A stretch of 64,000 nt of DNA from Lachnospiraceae bacterium A2 (GCA_000403315.2 KE159636.1:711358-775357), one strand, 5' to 3'. Positions 43,302 to 52,788 are shown, counted from the first letter of the stretch. The notes: a model not told the origin generated them from the letters alone. Made by a program: numbers and translations.

Positions 43302-44366
43302 ATGGAAGAAAATGGACAAAAGCAGGAATTTCAAAACGCAGCGTACCCCTCCGCAGGGGAACAGCAGGCAGGCAGCGGCATATCTTCCCCATCTCCATCC
43401 ACAGGGGACAAGGAGCGGGAAAACGTCAGGATACAGAAGGCTGAATGGGTTTACAGCCAAATCCAAAAGCAGCGGGAAGCCGAAGACGAGCTTTTTGCGC
43501 AGATACGTCAGGAACAGGATGTGCTGGATAAGCTGTGCCAGTCTATTGAGAACAATATGGAACGGACAAAAGAAGCACGGCGTTACAATCAGGAGTTTCA
43601 GGAACATATGGATTCCCAGGTCTATGCCATGTATGGCATAACAGAGGACAAATTGCAGGGCATCCGGGAATACCGGAATGCATACTATCAAGGCTGCGCA
43701 TTCTCACTGTTTTTGTTATCCGTGGTATTGGTGGCATTATGCGGGGTTTTGCACGGGTTCCAGTCACAAATCTGCTTATTTATGATTGCATTTTCCGGGA
43801 TTGAAGGTGCGCTTCTGGCCCAGGGGAGCAAGAGGGGGAAATTTTTAGACCTGCTCTGCAGGGCTTTATATCTTGTGATGTTCCCTATTATGATGGCAGT
43901 TTTCGTCTGCTTTGAATTAGGCTACCCAGAATACCACATGCTGCTGCCCATATTATCGATTTTTGGCGTCTGCGTGCTGATCCTGGGGACTGCCGCTTAT
44001 TTCTTTTACAACCCTTACCGGGGGGAGAAAAAGAAGGTGGGCGCAGCTAAGGACACCATCCGTGAAATCGAAAGGACAGCCCGTAAGGAAGTACGCAAAA
44101 ACCAAAAATCCCGGGAAAAATCAGAAAAAAAGCAGAAAAAGCTTCTGGGACAACAGGCTGCAAAGCAACAGAAACAGATGGAAAAAGAAGAAAAACAGCA
44201 GCAGAAACGATTGGAAAAAGAGAAACGCCAGCAACAGAAACTGTTGGAAAAAGAGAAATGCCAGCAGCAGAAATTATTAGGGCAGGAGGAAGGGCAGCAG
44301 AAATTATTAGGGCAAGAGGAAGAACAGCAGGGGCAAACAGAACCCAAAGAGCCCCCTATGGGCTAA
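43302..44366 (+). CDS. Unknown four-helix membrane protein with long Q/K/E-repeat tail
   Basis: 354 residues. A polar N-terminus with a coiled coil (about residues 40-115), then four membrane helices (around residues 130-155, 157-176, 185-207 and 213-238), then a C-terminal tail of about 110 residues built from near-repeats such as QQQKLLEKEK and QQKLLGQEE, strongly predicted to be helical and charged. RBS AGAGGAAACC precedes the ATG. No family was recognised. The tail repeats at DNA level look recently expanded. Both ends are probably cytoplasmic. The function is unknown. Confidence 0.7.
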   Translation: MEENGQKQEFQNAAYPSAGEQQAGSGISSPSPSTGDKERENVRIQKAEWVYSQIQKQREAEDELFAQIRQEQDVLDKLCQSIENNMERTKEARRYNQEFQEHMDSQVYAMYGITEDKLQGIREYRNAYYQGCAFSLFLLSVVLVALCGVLHGFQSQICLFMIAFSGIEGALLAQGSKRGKFLDLLCRALYLVMFPIMMAVFVCFELGYPEYHMLLPILSIFGVCVLILGTAAYFFYNPYRGEKKKVGAAKDTIREIERTARKEVRKNQKSREKSEKKQKKLLGQQAAKQQKQMEKEEKQQQKRLEKEKRQQQKLLEKEKCQQQKLLGQEEGQQKLLGQEEEQQGQTEPKEPPMG

Positions 44367-44498
44367 AATTGCCGGGTTCCCTTCCGTTACCCTTTGAATT
44401 TCCCAAAATTTTACAGTTTCGGAATCACCAAAACCGCAGATATTATACAGATAGGAGAGCACTCCATCAGCCTCAATCCGAGGCATTTTAAAGCTGAG

Positions 44499-46478
44499 GT
44501 GATTAAACTGAACAACCATTTAAAAAACCAAACAAGCCCCTATTTATTACAGCATGCAGGCAACCCTGTGGACTGGTACCCCTGGTGTGAAGAAGCGTTC
44601 GCACGGGCGAAAAAAGAGGACAAGCCAGTGTTCCTGAGCATTGGCTACAGCACCTGCCATTGGTGCCATGTAATGGCCCATGAAAGCTTTGAGGATAAAG
44701 AGGTGGCAAAAGAGCTAAATGAAAATTTTATTTCCATTAAAGTAGACAGGGAAGAACGCCCGGATATTGACAGCATTTATATGGAAGCATGTATGCTGTT
44801 TACCGGGACTGGCGGGTGGCCGGCCAGCATTTTCTTAACGCCGGAGCAAAAACCGTTTTACGCAGGGACTTATTTCCCAAAAGAAAGCGCATATGGCAGG
44901 ATAGGGTTTCTGGATTTGCTGCGGGCGTTAGGCAAACGCTGGGAACAAGGGCGGGAAAGTTTGCTAAAATCCGCCGAGGAGCTAACCATGCAGCTTAGGG
45001 AGGAGCAGCCCGCAGGGGCTTCCAAGCTGTCCTGGCAGCATTTGTGCCTGCAGGCAGTCCGCTGGTTTAAAGGGAACTTTGATGAAAAAAACGGCGGGTT
45101 TGGAAGCGCCCCTAAGTTTCCCATGGCCCATAACCTGTTGTTTTTGATGGAGTATTATAGGGTGAACCGGGACAGGCGCGCCCTTGAAATGGCGGAACGG
45201 ACACTGGTACAGATGTACCGGGGCGGGCTGTTTGACCATATTGGCGGCGGGTTTTCCCGGTACTCTACAGACGATTATTTCTTGGTGCCCCATTTTGAAA
45301 AAATGCTCTATGACAATGCGCTGCTCCTGATGGCCTACACCCAGGCGTTTTCCGTGACAGGGAAGGAGATCTACCGTGAGGTGGCAAGGAAAACCGCCCA
45401 ATACATCCAGCGGGAAATGACGGATTCCTATGGTGGCTTTTACTCCGCCCAAGATGCGGACAGCCAAGGGGTGGAAGGGAAATATTATGTGTTTGCCTAT
45501 GAGGAGCTGACCTCTTTGCTGGGGGCTTCTGCCGGGCGGAAATTCAATGAGTATTTCAATATCACCAGGGAAGGGAATTTTGAAGGGAACAGCATACCGA
45601 ACCGGCTGGAAGGCCTTTTGCCGGAGGACTTGCTGCAAGGGGTGGAATGGGAATATTCCCATACAGAACCGGAAAGGCTGCTGCCCAAAGTATATGCCTA
45701 CCGGAAGCAGCGGCACAGGCTGTTCTTGGACGATAAAATCCTTACTTCGTGGAATGGGCTGATGATTGGGGCTTTTGCCAGGATGTACCGGGTATTTGGG
45801 CTGGAAAGCTACCTGCGCCGGGCAAAAGCAGCCTGTGGGTTTTTAGAACAGCAGAAACAGGGAAGGGATTCTCTTTTTGTAAGCTGCCGCAAAGGCCATT
45901 GCCAGGGGACTGGGTTTTTAGAGGACTACGCTTTTTATGCCTTTGGGCTGATAGAGCTGTACAGCGCCGCTTTGGAACCGCAGTATCTGGAAAAAGCAGA
46001 ACATTATTGCAGGAAGGCCATAGAGCTTTTTTCAGGCCCGGAACAGGATGGGTTTTACCTGTATGGGAAAGAAAATGAAACGCTGATTGCGTCAGCCAAG
46101 GAAACGTATGACGGCGCCATTCCCAGCGGAAATTCCGTTATGGCTTATAATTTGGTAAAGCTATGGCAGATTACAGGAAAAGAGGTTTGGCGGGAACAGG
46201 CCGAAAAGCAGTTGGCGTTCTTATCGGCCTTTGCGGAAAGGCATCCGGCTGGACAGACGGTGTCCCTGCTTGCCGCCTTGCTGTACCAGAACCCGCCGGA
46301 GCATATTGTAGGCGTGCTGAAAGAGGAAAAGGACTTGAAAAAATTGCAGAAGCTGTACGGGCGGGATGCAGATATTATCGTCCTGTGGGAAGAAAGCCAG
46401 GATTATGAGCGGATCAATAACCGGGCGACCCTTTATATCTGTAAGGAAGATAGCTGCAGGCCGCCCATGAACTTGTAA
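44499..46478 (+). CDS. YyaL-type thioredoxin-domain (DUF255) protein
   Basis: About 659 residues. N-terminal thioredoxin-like domain with the family hallmark [22 protein letters not shown] and [16 protein letters not shown], then DREERPDID and [17 protein letters not shown]. The remainder is an (alpha/alpha)6 barrel of the six-hairpin glycosidase/epimerase sort ([31 protein letters not shown]). The function is unsettled (spermatogenesis-associated protein 20 homologues). The start is unclear: GTG 44499 gives the expected N-terminus; a TTG at 44394 in frame would add 35 residues. No good ribosome site decides it. The gene stands alone. Confidence 0.9.
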   Translation: MIKLNNHLKNQTSPYLLQHAGNPVDWYPWCEEAFARAKKEDKPVFLSIGYSTCHWCHVMAHESFEDKEVAKELNENFISIKVDREERPDIDSIYMEACMLFTGTGGWPASIFLTPEQKPFYAGTYFPKESAYGRIGFLDLLRALGKRWEQGRESLLKSAEELTMQLREEQPAGASKLSWQHLCLQAVRWFKGNFDEKNGGFGSAPKFPMAHNLLFLMEYYRVNRDRRALEMAERTLVQMYRGGLFDHIGGGFSRYSTDDYFLVPHFEKMLYDNALLLMAYTQAFSVTGKEIYREVARKTAQYIQREMTDSYGGFYSAQDADSQGVEGKYYVFAYEELTSLLGASAGRKFNEYFNITREGNFEGNSIPNRLEGLLPEDLLQGVEWEYSHTEPERLLPKVYAYRKQRHRLFLDDKILTSWNGLMIGAFARMYRVFGLESYLRRAKAACGFLEQQKQGRDSLFVSCRKGHCQGTGFLEDYAFYAFGLIELYSAALEPQYLEKAEHYCRKAIELFSGPEQDGFYLYGKENETLIASAKETYDGAIPSGNSVMAYNLVKLWQITGKEVWREQAEKQLAFLSAFAERHPAGQTVSLLAALLYQNPPEHIVGVLKEEKDLKKLQKLYGRDADIIVLWEESQDYERINNRATLYICKEDSCRPPMNL

Positions 46479-46508
46479 GGGTAGTGTGCTGATAATCAGG
46501 TAAACATA

Positions 46509-46805
46509 CTAGGCAGTGTACAATCCCTTCCGGTGTGACTGCCTGCCCATTCTGATAAGCCTTCCTGTCGTCCCCACTGGGCAGGCACTGGCACATATGC
46601 TGCCGGGCCAGTGGCGTTGGTTTTTGATTTCTGCATGGCGCTTTGTGCAGGCTGTTTTATCCATGGCATAGGCGCCATCCCCATGCTCTGTAAAGCACTG
46701 GATGTGCAGTTCTTCCTATTTTTTCGCGGAACAGGAGCGGATAAGATTTGCCCCCAGGCTTCTAGCATTTTCTTTTATGTTCTCTTTGATCTTAGATTCT
46801 TCCAA
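46509..46805 (-). pseudogene. Decayed 4Fe-4S/epoxyqueuosine-reductase-like remnant
   Basis: On the minus strand a TTG with GGAGG upstream (about 46805) opens MEESKIKENIKENARSLGAN, which resembles the N-terminus of QueG-like iron-sulfur proteins, and stops after 29 codons. Shortly after, in another frame, comes HIQCFTEHGDGAYAMDKTAC and then WPGSICASACPVG, like their C-terminal cluster region. The centre (200 residues or more) is missing and the frame is broken. The 491-bp gap between the YyaL-type and sigma-like genes holds only this and a promoter. The family name is tentative. Confidence 0.4.
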
Positions 46806-46916
46806 ACCAGTGCCCTCCTTTTCAAGATCCCTTTAAATATAGAAGCATATGTATATGGAGCCATACGATATATTATGGGCTTTTCGTTGGGAAAAGCAAT
46901 GGCGGAGAAGAAAAAG

Positions 46917-46945
46917 CTGACAAAATCCAAGGCGCATGGTACAAT
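46917..46945 (+). promoter_or_regulatory. Promoter of the sigma-like gene
   Basis: CTGACA at 46917-46922 and TACAAT at 46940-46945 with a 17-base spacer and an extended TGG. The start codon follows 25 bases later. Confidence 0.6.
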
Positions 46946-46969
46946 GGCAGTGAAAGATAGGAGGAATTT

Positions 46970-47818
46970 ATGGTAGACAAGGCATTATTTATGGAAACAC
47001 TGCGCTCCGTGCAGGAATTGGCAAAAGCCTCCCCAGAGCCTATGGCAAGGGAGGAAATTCAGGGATATTTTAAAGACATGGAACTGACAGAGGAACAGCA
47101 GGAATTGGTATACCAATTTTTCCAGAAGCCGCAGGAAGGGACAGGCACAGGGGAACAGGAAGGGAAGGCCTTGCAGGAACTTGGGGAGCCTTGCCCATCC
47201 ATGGGGCAGCAAAGGAAGCCCGGCAGGGCATCCCGGAAACATGCAGGCCAAGGGCAAACAGGCAGCGGGAAGGAAGCGGCGCATTCCCGGCATTTTCAGA
47301 TGTACCTCAATGAAATTAAAAGCATCCCAGAGTTACCAAAAGAGGGGAAACAGGAATTGTACCAAAGATTGCTGGAAGGGGAACAGTCAGCAGTTTCAGC
47401 TATTTCAGCCCAATGGCTGAGAAAAATTGCGGGCATTGCAGGGGCATATGCATCCGGGCAGGCGCTGGTAGAGGATTTGGTGCAGGAGGGGAACATGGGG
47501 CTGCTGTTGGGGCTGGAAGAACTCCTGGGCGCAGGGGAGAAGTATCAGGGGCTGGCTGGGGACAGCAATGCCATGGAACAGAAGCTGGAAGGCTATGTCC
47601 GGGAGGCCATGGGGCAGTACCGCCAGGAAGCGGAAGGGATGGCGAATGAGGAACATACCATTCTGGCTAAAGTCAACTTAGTCCATGAAGCCAGGAAAGC
47701 GCTGGCGGAGGAGAACGGGACTATCCCAGCCCTGCAGGAGTTAAGCGACTACACAAGGATTCCTATGGAGGAAGTCCGTGACATTATGGCGTTGTCCCAG
47801 AAAAAAGAGGAAGCGTGA
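46970..47818 (+). CDS. Sigma-70-like protein lacking region 4
   Basis: 282 residues. The N-terminal 100 residues are unique and low-complexity. Residues about 110-190 match sigma regions 1.2 and 2.1-2.2 (FQMYLNEIKSIPELPKEGKQ, LVEDLVQEGNMGLLLGLEEL, cf. the core-polymerase-binding DLIQEGNxGLxxA of RpoD). The -10-reading region 2.3/2.4 is degenerate, a region-3-like helix bundle follows (LVHEARKALAEENGTIP ... EEVRDIM), and the protein ends before any -35-binding region 4. ATG follows AGGAGG. It may bind RNA polymerase core without normal promoter choice. It is followed by a DUF3006-type gene. The role is unknown. Confidence 0.75.
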   Translation: MVDKALFMETLRSVQELAKASPEPMAREEIQGYFKDMELTEEQQELVYQFFQKPQEGTGTGEQEGKALQELGEPCPSMGQQRKPGRASRKHAGQGQTGSGKEAAHSRHFQMYLNEIKSIPELPKEGKQELYQRLLEGEQSAVSAISAQWLRKIAGIAGAYASGQALVEDLVQEGNMGLLLGLEELLGAGEKYQGLAGDSNAMEQKLEGYVREAMGQYRQEAEGMANEEHTILAKVNLVHEARKALAEENGTIPALQELSDYTRIPMEEVRDIMALSQKKEEA

Positions 47819-47851
47819 GGGGCTTAGATTACCAAAAGGAGGAGAAAGCGT

Positions 47852-48037
47852 ATGAATTTTGGGCCAATTGAATATACGGTAGCGCGTATTGACGGGGATT
47901 ATGCATATTTGCAGCAGGAAGGGAATCCCGGGGAAGAACTGAAATGCGTGGCAAGGGCTTTGCTGCCGCCGGAGATTGCAGAAGGCTCCATGCTCCACTA
48001 TGAAATGATGGAATATACCTTAAAAAATATGCTTTAA
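47852..48037 (+). CDS. Small DUF3006-like protein
   Basis: 61 residues (YTVARIDGDYAYLQQEG ... IAEGSMLHYEMMEYTL), the small beta-barrel pattern of DUF3006 proteins (xTVDRIEGxxAVLE). It is preceded by AAAAGGAGGAG at good spacing, 33 bases after the sigma-like gene, so it is probably co-transcribed. The function is unknown. A family B repeat starts three bases after its stop. Confidence 0.7.
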   Translation: MNFGPIEYTVARIDGDYAYLQQEGNPGEELKCVARALLPPEIAEGSMLHYEMMEYTLKNML

Positions 48038-48040
48038 TGG

Positions 48041-48108
48041 ATTAGGGTGCCAAAAGGGTGCGTCGCACCCGCTCTATACCATATATTGATGTGTAAATGG
48101 ATTTACAA
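48041..48108. repeat. Family B element (copy 2, left half only)
   Basis: It is nearly identical to the first 68 bases of the copy at 8445-8563 (ATTAGGGTGCCAAAAGGGTG through GGATTTACAA) and then stops abruptly. The missing half coincides with the broken 5' end of the AAA gene that follows. Confidence 0.75.
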
Positions 48109-48148
48109 CCGCATGTCGGGGAAGGAGGCTGGCAGATGGGATGGATAG

Positions 48149-49489
48149 AAAAAAGAAGCAAGGCGGCAGCAGTTTTTACTGGACAGCCAACAGCTAACCA
48201 GGTACGATAAGGAAGCGTTTTTTAGGCTGCTCCAGGGGAATATGGAAGAAGGGGTTCTGTGCCATAGCCTAAAGCTGATGACCCAGCTCCTCCAAAAGCA
48301 TTTTGGAAGGCAGGCCATCCTTCTGATTGATGAATATGATGTGCCTCTTGTGAAGGCATTTGAATATGGCTATTATGATAAAATGGTGCTTTTCATCCGG
48401 AATTTATTTGAGCAGACCCTTAAGACAAACGACAGCCTGCAGTTTGCCGTGCTGACGGGATGTATGCGGATTTCCAAGGAAAGCATTTTTACAGGGCTGA
48501 ATAACCTGAAAGTCCTCTCTGCGGCAGATGTGCGCTTTGACGAGTATTTTGGCTTTACGGACAGGGAAGTGGAAGAACTGCTGGAATATTATGGCCTGTC
48601 CAGCCAATATCGGATGGTAAAGGAGTGGTATGACGGCTACCAGTTTGGGCATGTGGAGGTGTACTGCCCATGGGATGTCATAAATTACTGCGACCTCCTG
48701 CGTGCGGACCCGGATGCCCAGCCCCAAAATTACTGGTCCAACACCAGCAGCAACGATGCCGTCCGGCGGTTCCTCCAAAATGCCGGGAAAGGATCTGCAA
48801 AACGGGAAATCGAAAGGCTGGTTGCCGGGGAAATTATCACAAAGGAAATCCATCAGGAGCTTACCTACAAAGACATGTACCGTTCCGTGGAAAACCTGTG
48901 GAGCCTGCTGTTTACCACAGGCTATTTGACCCAGAGGGGCAGGCCGGACGGGAACCTGTTCCATCTGGCAATCCCAAATATGGAAATACGTACAATTTTT
49001 ACCAGCCAGATTATGGAGCTTTTTAAGGAAAATATCCAAAAAGACGGGGAAACCCTGCATTGCTTCTGCAATGCCCTGCAAAATGGGGATGCCAAAGGGG
49101 TGGAAACTTATTTTGGCGCATATCTCAAGAAAACCATCAGTATCCGGGATACATCCGCAAGAAAAGAAATGAAAGAAAACTTCTACCATGGCATTTTGAT
49201 TGGAATCCTTGGCTTTAAGGATGGGTGGGACGTATCCTCCAACCGGGAATCTGGCGACGGCTACACGGATCTTTTAATTGAGATTGAGGAGGAAGGGACA
49301 GGGATTGTAATTGAGGTAAAATACGCCCATGACGGGAACCTTGAAGCCGGCTGCAAAAAGGCTTTGGAGCAGATACAGAAGAAACAGTACGGTGAAGCCC
49401 TGTATGACGAGGGCATGGAAAAAGTTTTAAGCTATGGCATTGCATGTTATAAAAAACGCTGTAAAGTTATGGTGGCAGAAGCGGGCTAG
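48149..49489 (+). pseudogene. 5'-truncated AAA-ATPase/PD-(D/E)XK nuclease family gene
   Basis: The frame is open from just after a stop at 48146; the first ATG is at 48242. It encodes the C-terminal two thirds of the family usually annotated AAA family ATPase (DUF1703 nuclease at the end): Walker B-like AILLIDEYDVPL, FTGLNNLKVLS, WYDGYQFG, YWSNTSSNDAV, TTGYLT and the nuclease core YTDLLIEIEEEGTGIVIEVKYA. The N-terminal part with Walker A (normally about 150 residues, beginning around a FDKLREExYYYVDK-type segment) is absent; a truncated repeat lies in its place. The last codon and stop come from a family F element. Probably inactive unless started internally. Confidence 0.8.
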
Positions 49490-49651
49490 AGCGTGTTTGA
49501 AAATTCATTCCCACAATTTTCCGCCCCACTTTACACCGGATTCTATGCTGAATTTCGTCAATGTAGCCCACTACACCTCCCAAATCCAGCATAAAATCTG
49601 ATGCAAACTGGGACGGAATCTTGCAGAAAGCAATTTTCAAACACGCTCTAG
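49486..49651. repeat. 166-bp palindromic element, family F (copy 1)
   Basis: Perfect 20-bp inverted ends (CTAGAGCGTGTTTGAAAATT and complement). Tip hairpin TGTAG-CCCA-CTACA at 49562-49575 inside the flanking stem GCTGAATTT/AAATCCAGC. The same length, in inverse orientation, is found at 59594-59759. Its first bases (CTAG) supply the stop codon of the preceding gene. Confidence 0.88.
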
Positions 49652-49717
49652 AGGTAATATGCAAGGCAGCCGCGCTCCGGCACGGGAGTCCGGCGAGCCG
49701 GACCCTGTTCTCCCCAA

Positions 49718-51085
49718 TTACCATCGGAACCTCTGCTGCCGGTATACCAGCAGAATCCCCCGCACGCATAATTCTGCACACATAGCAACCCATACCCCGG
49801 ACAGGCCAAACTGCCCTACCAGCAGCACAGAGAGCGTCAGCCGCACGCCCCAGATGCTGGCAAGGTTCAAAAGGCACGGAACCAGGGAATCCCCTGCACC
49901 GCGGAGGGCGCCGGAAGCCACAATAGACGCGGCAAACAGTGGTTCCGCAAATAATTCAATCCGCAGCACATCCGTTGCAAGCTGCTGCACCTGCATGTCC
50001 GGCGTCAGCATACGGAAAATCAGGGGGCAGGCAAAATACATCAGGATCCCGGCGCCTGTCATAATCAGGCAGCCCAGCAGCGTAGAGAGGTTGGAAAAGC
50101 TTTTCGCCAGTGTTTTCCTGCCTGCCCCGATGCTTTGCCCTACCAGCGTGGTTGCGGCATTTGCAATCCCATACCCGGGCATATAGCAGATGCTTTCCGC
50201 GGTAACTGCAATGGAATTTGCCGCCATGGCAGCCGTGCCCAGAGGGGCAATGATGCGGGTGGAAAGGATCATTGCGCCGCAGATGGCAATATGCTCAAAC
50301 CCCATAGGGAGCCCAATCCTTACCATATGGGATAATATTGCCTTGCGGAATGGGCATGGCTCTTTCCGGCGGATATTCAGGATGGGGGAAGAAACGCATA
50401 CCGCCCAAAGCTTTGCAATGCAGATAACGATGGTAGCAAGGGCAGTCCCAAGCGCCGCCCCGGGCACTCCGAAAAACTGGATGAACAGCAGGTTGAAAAC
50501 CACGTCCAGGCCGCACATGGCTGCGTCAAGGATGGCAGGCGTACGCATATTCCCGCTGCACTGGAGCATGGAGCCAGCCAGGCTTTGCAGTTGGAAAGCT
50601 GGCAGGGAGCAGGCATAGATAAAGAAATAAATGGACGCATTTTTCTGGATATCCGTCCCGGCGCCCAGCCAAATGGGCAGCGGGCCGCTGATCCCAATGG
50701 CGGCGGCCATTAGGATTCCGGAAAAGCACAGCGCGAAAACCAAGGCATGTTTTAATACATGCCTTGCGTCCCGTTCCTGCCTTGCCCCGATTTTCTGGGC
50801 GGCCTGGACAGAGAACCCGGTGGCAACTGCGCTGCACAGGCCGTTCAGCAGCCATGTGCTGGTAGAAACCACGCCAATAGCTGCCGACGCCCCTGCGCCT
50901 AAGTTCCCAACCATGGCAGTGTCAATATACTGCATCATAATGGAGGTAAGCTGTGCCAGGATTGCCGGGACGCTGAACCGCCATACAATGGATAATTTCT
51001 GCCCCCGGCCTGGATCATCTTCCTGCCGCAGCATGGCGGCAAGCAATTGTTCATTTGCTATCTTCTTGTTTGCATTTATTTTCAT
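49718..51085 (-). CDS. MATE family efflux transporter
   Basis: 455 residues, twelve hydrophobic helices in two homologous halves: N-half ILAQLTSIMMQYIDTAMVGN, the conserved pore region, and the C-half starting with MGFEHIAICGAMILSTRII. It expels cationic drugs or metabolites using an Na+ or H+ gradient. The ATG at 51085 has only a weak GCAGAAAG site. It lies downstream of spoVFB with a gap of about 180 bases on the same strand; whether it is co-transcribed is unclear. Confidence 0.92.
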   Translation of the reverse strand: MKINANKKIANEQLLAAMLRQEDDPGRGQKLSIVWRFSVPAILAQLTSIMMQYIDTAMVGNLGAGASAAIGVVSTSTWLLNGLCSAVATGFSVQAAQKIGARQERDARHVLKHALVFALCFSGILMAAAIGISGPLPIWLGAGTDIQKNASIYFFIYACSLPAFQLQSLAGSMLQCSGNMRTPAILDAAMCGLDVVFNLLFIQFFGVPGAALGTALATIVICIAKLWAVCVSSPILNIRRKEPCPFRKAILSHMVRIGLPMGFEHIAICGAMILSTRIIAPLGTAAMAANSIAVTAESICYMPGYGIANAATTLVGQSIGAGRKTLAKSFSNLSTLLGCLIMTGAGILMYFACPLIFRMLTPDMQVQQLATDVLRIELFAEPLFAASIVASGALRGAGDSLVPCLLNLASIWGVRLTLSVLLVGQFGLSGVWVAMCAELCVRGILLVYRQQRFRW

Positions 51086-51265
51086 CTTTCTGCCTGTTCT
51101 GTTTCATAATTTTTTTCTTTTATGCCGCAGCTTGCTGCGCTGCAAATTTATTGCCCCATTGTTTGCAGCAGGGTATTTCAAGTTATTTCATTATACTGGA
51201 TATCTGACGATGATTCAATTATTTTTATGATAAATTTGCTATCACCAATAAGAAAACAACAAAAC

Positions 51266-51871
51266 TCAGGCGATTGCCCCATGGGGGCTTTGTATCACCG
51301 GCTGAATCTGCTTTCCTGAAAGGGCGCAGTCAATGGTTTCCGGCAAAAGCTCTGTAAAAGCCGTCATGGAATTGGGTTTTGCCCGGTAATCATCCTGCCC
51401 AAAGGGTACAAAATAGATGTTCTTTGTATTCAGGAGGATGCCGATATTTTTCAGGTTCATCCCAAGGGCGTCGTTTGTGGAAAGGGAGAGCACCAAAGGC
51501 CGGTTGTTGCGCAGGTGGGATTTGGCGGCCATCAGCACGGGGGTGTCGGAAATCCCGTTTGCCAGCTTGGATAAGGTATTCCCAGTGCAGGGGGCAATAA
51601 CAAGGATATCCATTAAGCCCTTAGGGCCGATGGGTTCTGCCCCGGGGATTGTGGTAATGGGCTCTTTCCCGGTGAGCTCCCGTGCCCGTTCCAGAAAAGA
51701 ACTGCTTGTGCCGAACCTGGAATTTAGCTGGGAAGCGTTCAGTGAAAAAACGGGCAGCAGGCTTGCTCCGGTCTTTTTCAGTTCTTCCAGTGCGGAGAAT
51801 ATTTTTTCATAGGTGCAGAAGGAACCGGTAAAACCGATGCCGATGGATTTATCGTGAAAATCAAATGACAT
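51266..51871 (-). CDS. spoVFB: Dipicolinate synthase subunit B (SpoVFB)
   Basis: 201-residue flavoprotein-like subunit: GIGFTGSFCTYEKIFSALE at the N-terminus, FGTSSSFLER, and the phosphopantothenoylcysteine-decarboxylase-type motifs VIAPCTGNTLSKLANGISDTP and PLVLSLSTNDALG. With SpoVFA it makes dipicolinic acid, the calcium chelator of the spore core, from dihydrodipicolinate. It overlaps spoVFA by 11 bases. It is expressed in the mother cell in Bacillus. Confidence 0.95.
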   Translation of the reverse strand: MSFDFHDKSIGIGFTGSFCTYEKIFSALEELKKTGASLLPVFSLNASQLNSRFGTSSSFLERARELTGKEPITTIPGAEPIGPKGLMDILVIAPCTGNTLSKLANGISDTPVLMAAKSHLRNNRPLVLSLSTNDALGMNLKNIGILLNTKNIYFVPFGQDDYRAKPNSMTAFTELLPETIDCALSGKQIQPVIQSPHGAIA

Positions 51872-52733
51872 AATCTGTGATCCTTTCTATCATTTTCCCT
51901 ATGGCCTGCCCAGAGCTCTCAGGGGAAAAACGCCCCGGGAGGCCCGGCAGCCGGAAATAAGGCAGCAGGAAGTCCTCCGTGAGATGCTCCGGGAACCCAA
52001 AGGGCGAGGATGCAATGTCAAAAATATGGCAGGAGCCGGGAAGCTCCTGGATCCATTCCTGTTCCAACACGGCTGCCGGGATGGTGTTGATTACAAGGCT
52101 GCAGTGGGGCAGCACCGTGGAAAAATCTTCCTTTTGGATGGGGCAGATCCCCTTTTTTTCTGCCAGTGACTGTTTTTCCAAATCCTGTTCCAACACATAA
52201 ATGCTGCGGCATATGGGGTGCAGGAGCGTGCCGATGGCAGACCCGCAGCAGCCATAGCCCAAAAGGAGCGCCCGGGCGGAGGACAGGGAAAAGGGGGTAT
52301 AGCGTATCAGTTCCGAAAGGAGCCCTTCTGCGGTAAGGGATGCATTTTCCCTTGCGAATACAGGCATTTGCCCAAACTGGAACACCCTGCACCCCTTTCT
52401 TTCCAACAGGGCTGCCTGCTCTTTGGCAAGGCTGTGGGCGGCGACTGCCTGCTTAGGGGTTACAGATTCCCAGATTTCTTCCAAGCGGCAGGGAGGGGCT
52501 TGCCCGTCTGCCTGAAATAAATGGACGCCATCTTTCGTGAGGGGCGTAGGCAGGAGCATGGTATTTGCTTGCGCCAAGGCCTGCCGCAGCCCATTTTCCA
52601 CTGTGATGCCGGAATGGTAGGGAAAATCCGGAGTATGGAAACAGGTTACGTCCCAGCCGCAGGAATGGAGGTATTCTGCGCTGTGGCATTGCCGCAGGTC
52701 CCCGCCAAGGATAGCAATGGATGGTTTTGCCAT
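51861..52733 (-). CDS. spoVFA: Dipicolinate synthase subunit A (SpoVFA)
   Basis: 290 residues with a Rossmann fold: MAKPSIAILGGDLRQ, the dehydrogenase-like nucleotide motif LLLGYGCCGSAIGTLL and SLVINTIPAAVL. It oxidises dihydrodipicolinate during sporulation. ATG 52733 is preceded by GGAGGAAGC; the frame reaches 52907 but without family similarity. A sigma-K-like promoter lies 30-55 bases upstream. Many Clostridia lack this pair and use an electron-transfer flavoprotein instead, so its presence here is notable. Confidence 0.95.
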   Translation of the reverse strand: MAKPSIAILGGDLRQCHSAEYLHSCGWDVTCFHTPDFPYHSGITVENGLRQALAQANTMLLPTPLTKDGVHLFQADGQAPPCRLEEIWESVTPKQAVAAHSLAKEQAALLERKGCRVFQFGQMPVFARENASLTAEGLLSELIRYTPFSLSSARALLLGYGCCGSAIGTLLHPICRSIYVLEQDLEKQSLAEKKGICPIQKEDFSTVLPHCSLVINTIPAAVLEQEWIQELPGSCHIFDIASSPFGFPEHLTEDFLLPYFRLPGLPGRFSPESSGQAIGKMIERITDYVI

Positions 52734-52761
52734 ATGCTTCCTCCAATTTCTATTATCCCTA

Positions 52762-52788
52762 CAATATATGAAAGAATGGGAAAATGGT
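52762..52788 (-). promoter_or_regulatory. Sigma-K-like promoter of spoVFAB
   Basis: On the minus strand, AC, exactly 16 bases, then CATATATTG (sigma-K -10 consensus CATANNNTA, one mismatch in the last base). spoVF is a sigma-K gene in Bacillus subtilis. Confidence 0.5.

Noticed and set aside
46611..46976. 121-codon plus-strand reading frame before the sigma-like gene
   Set aside because: No ribosome site, hydrophobic and cysteine-rich without family similarity; it runs antisense through the decayed iron-sulfur gene and across the sigma-like gene's own promoter and ribosome site.
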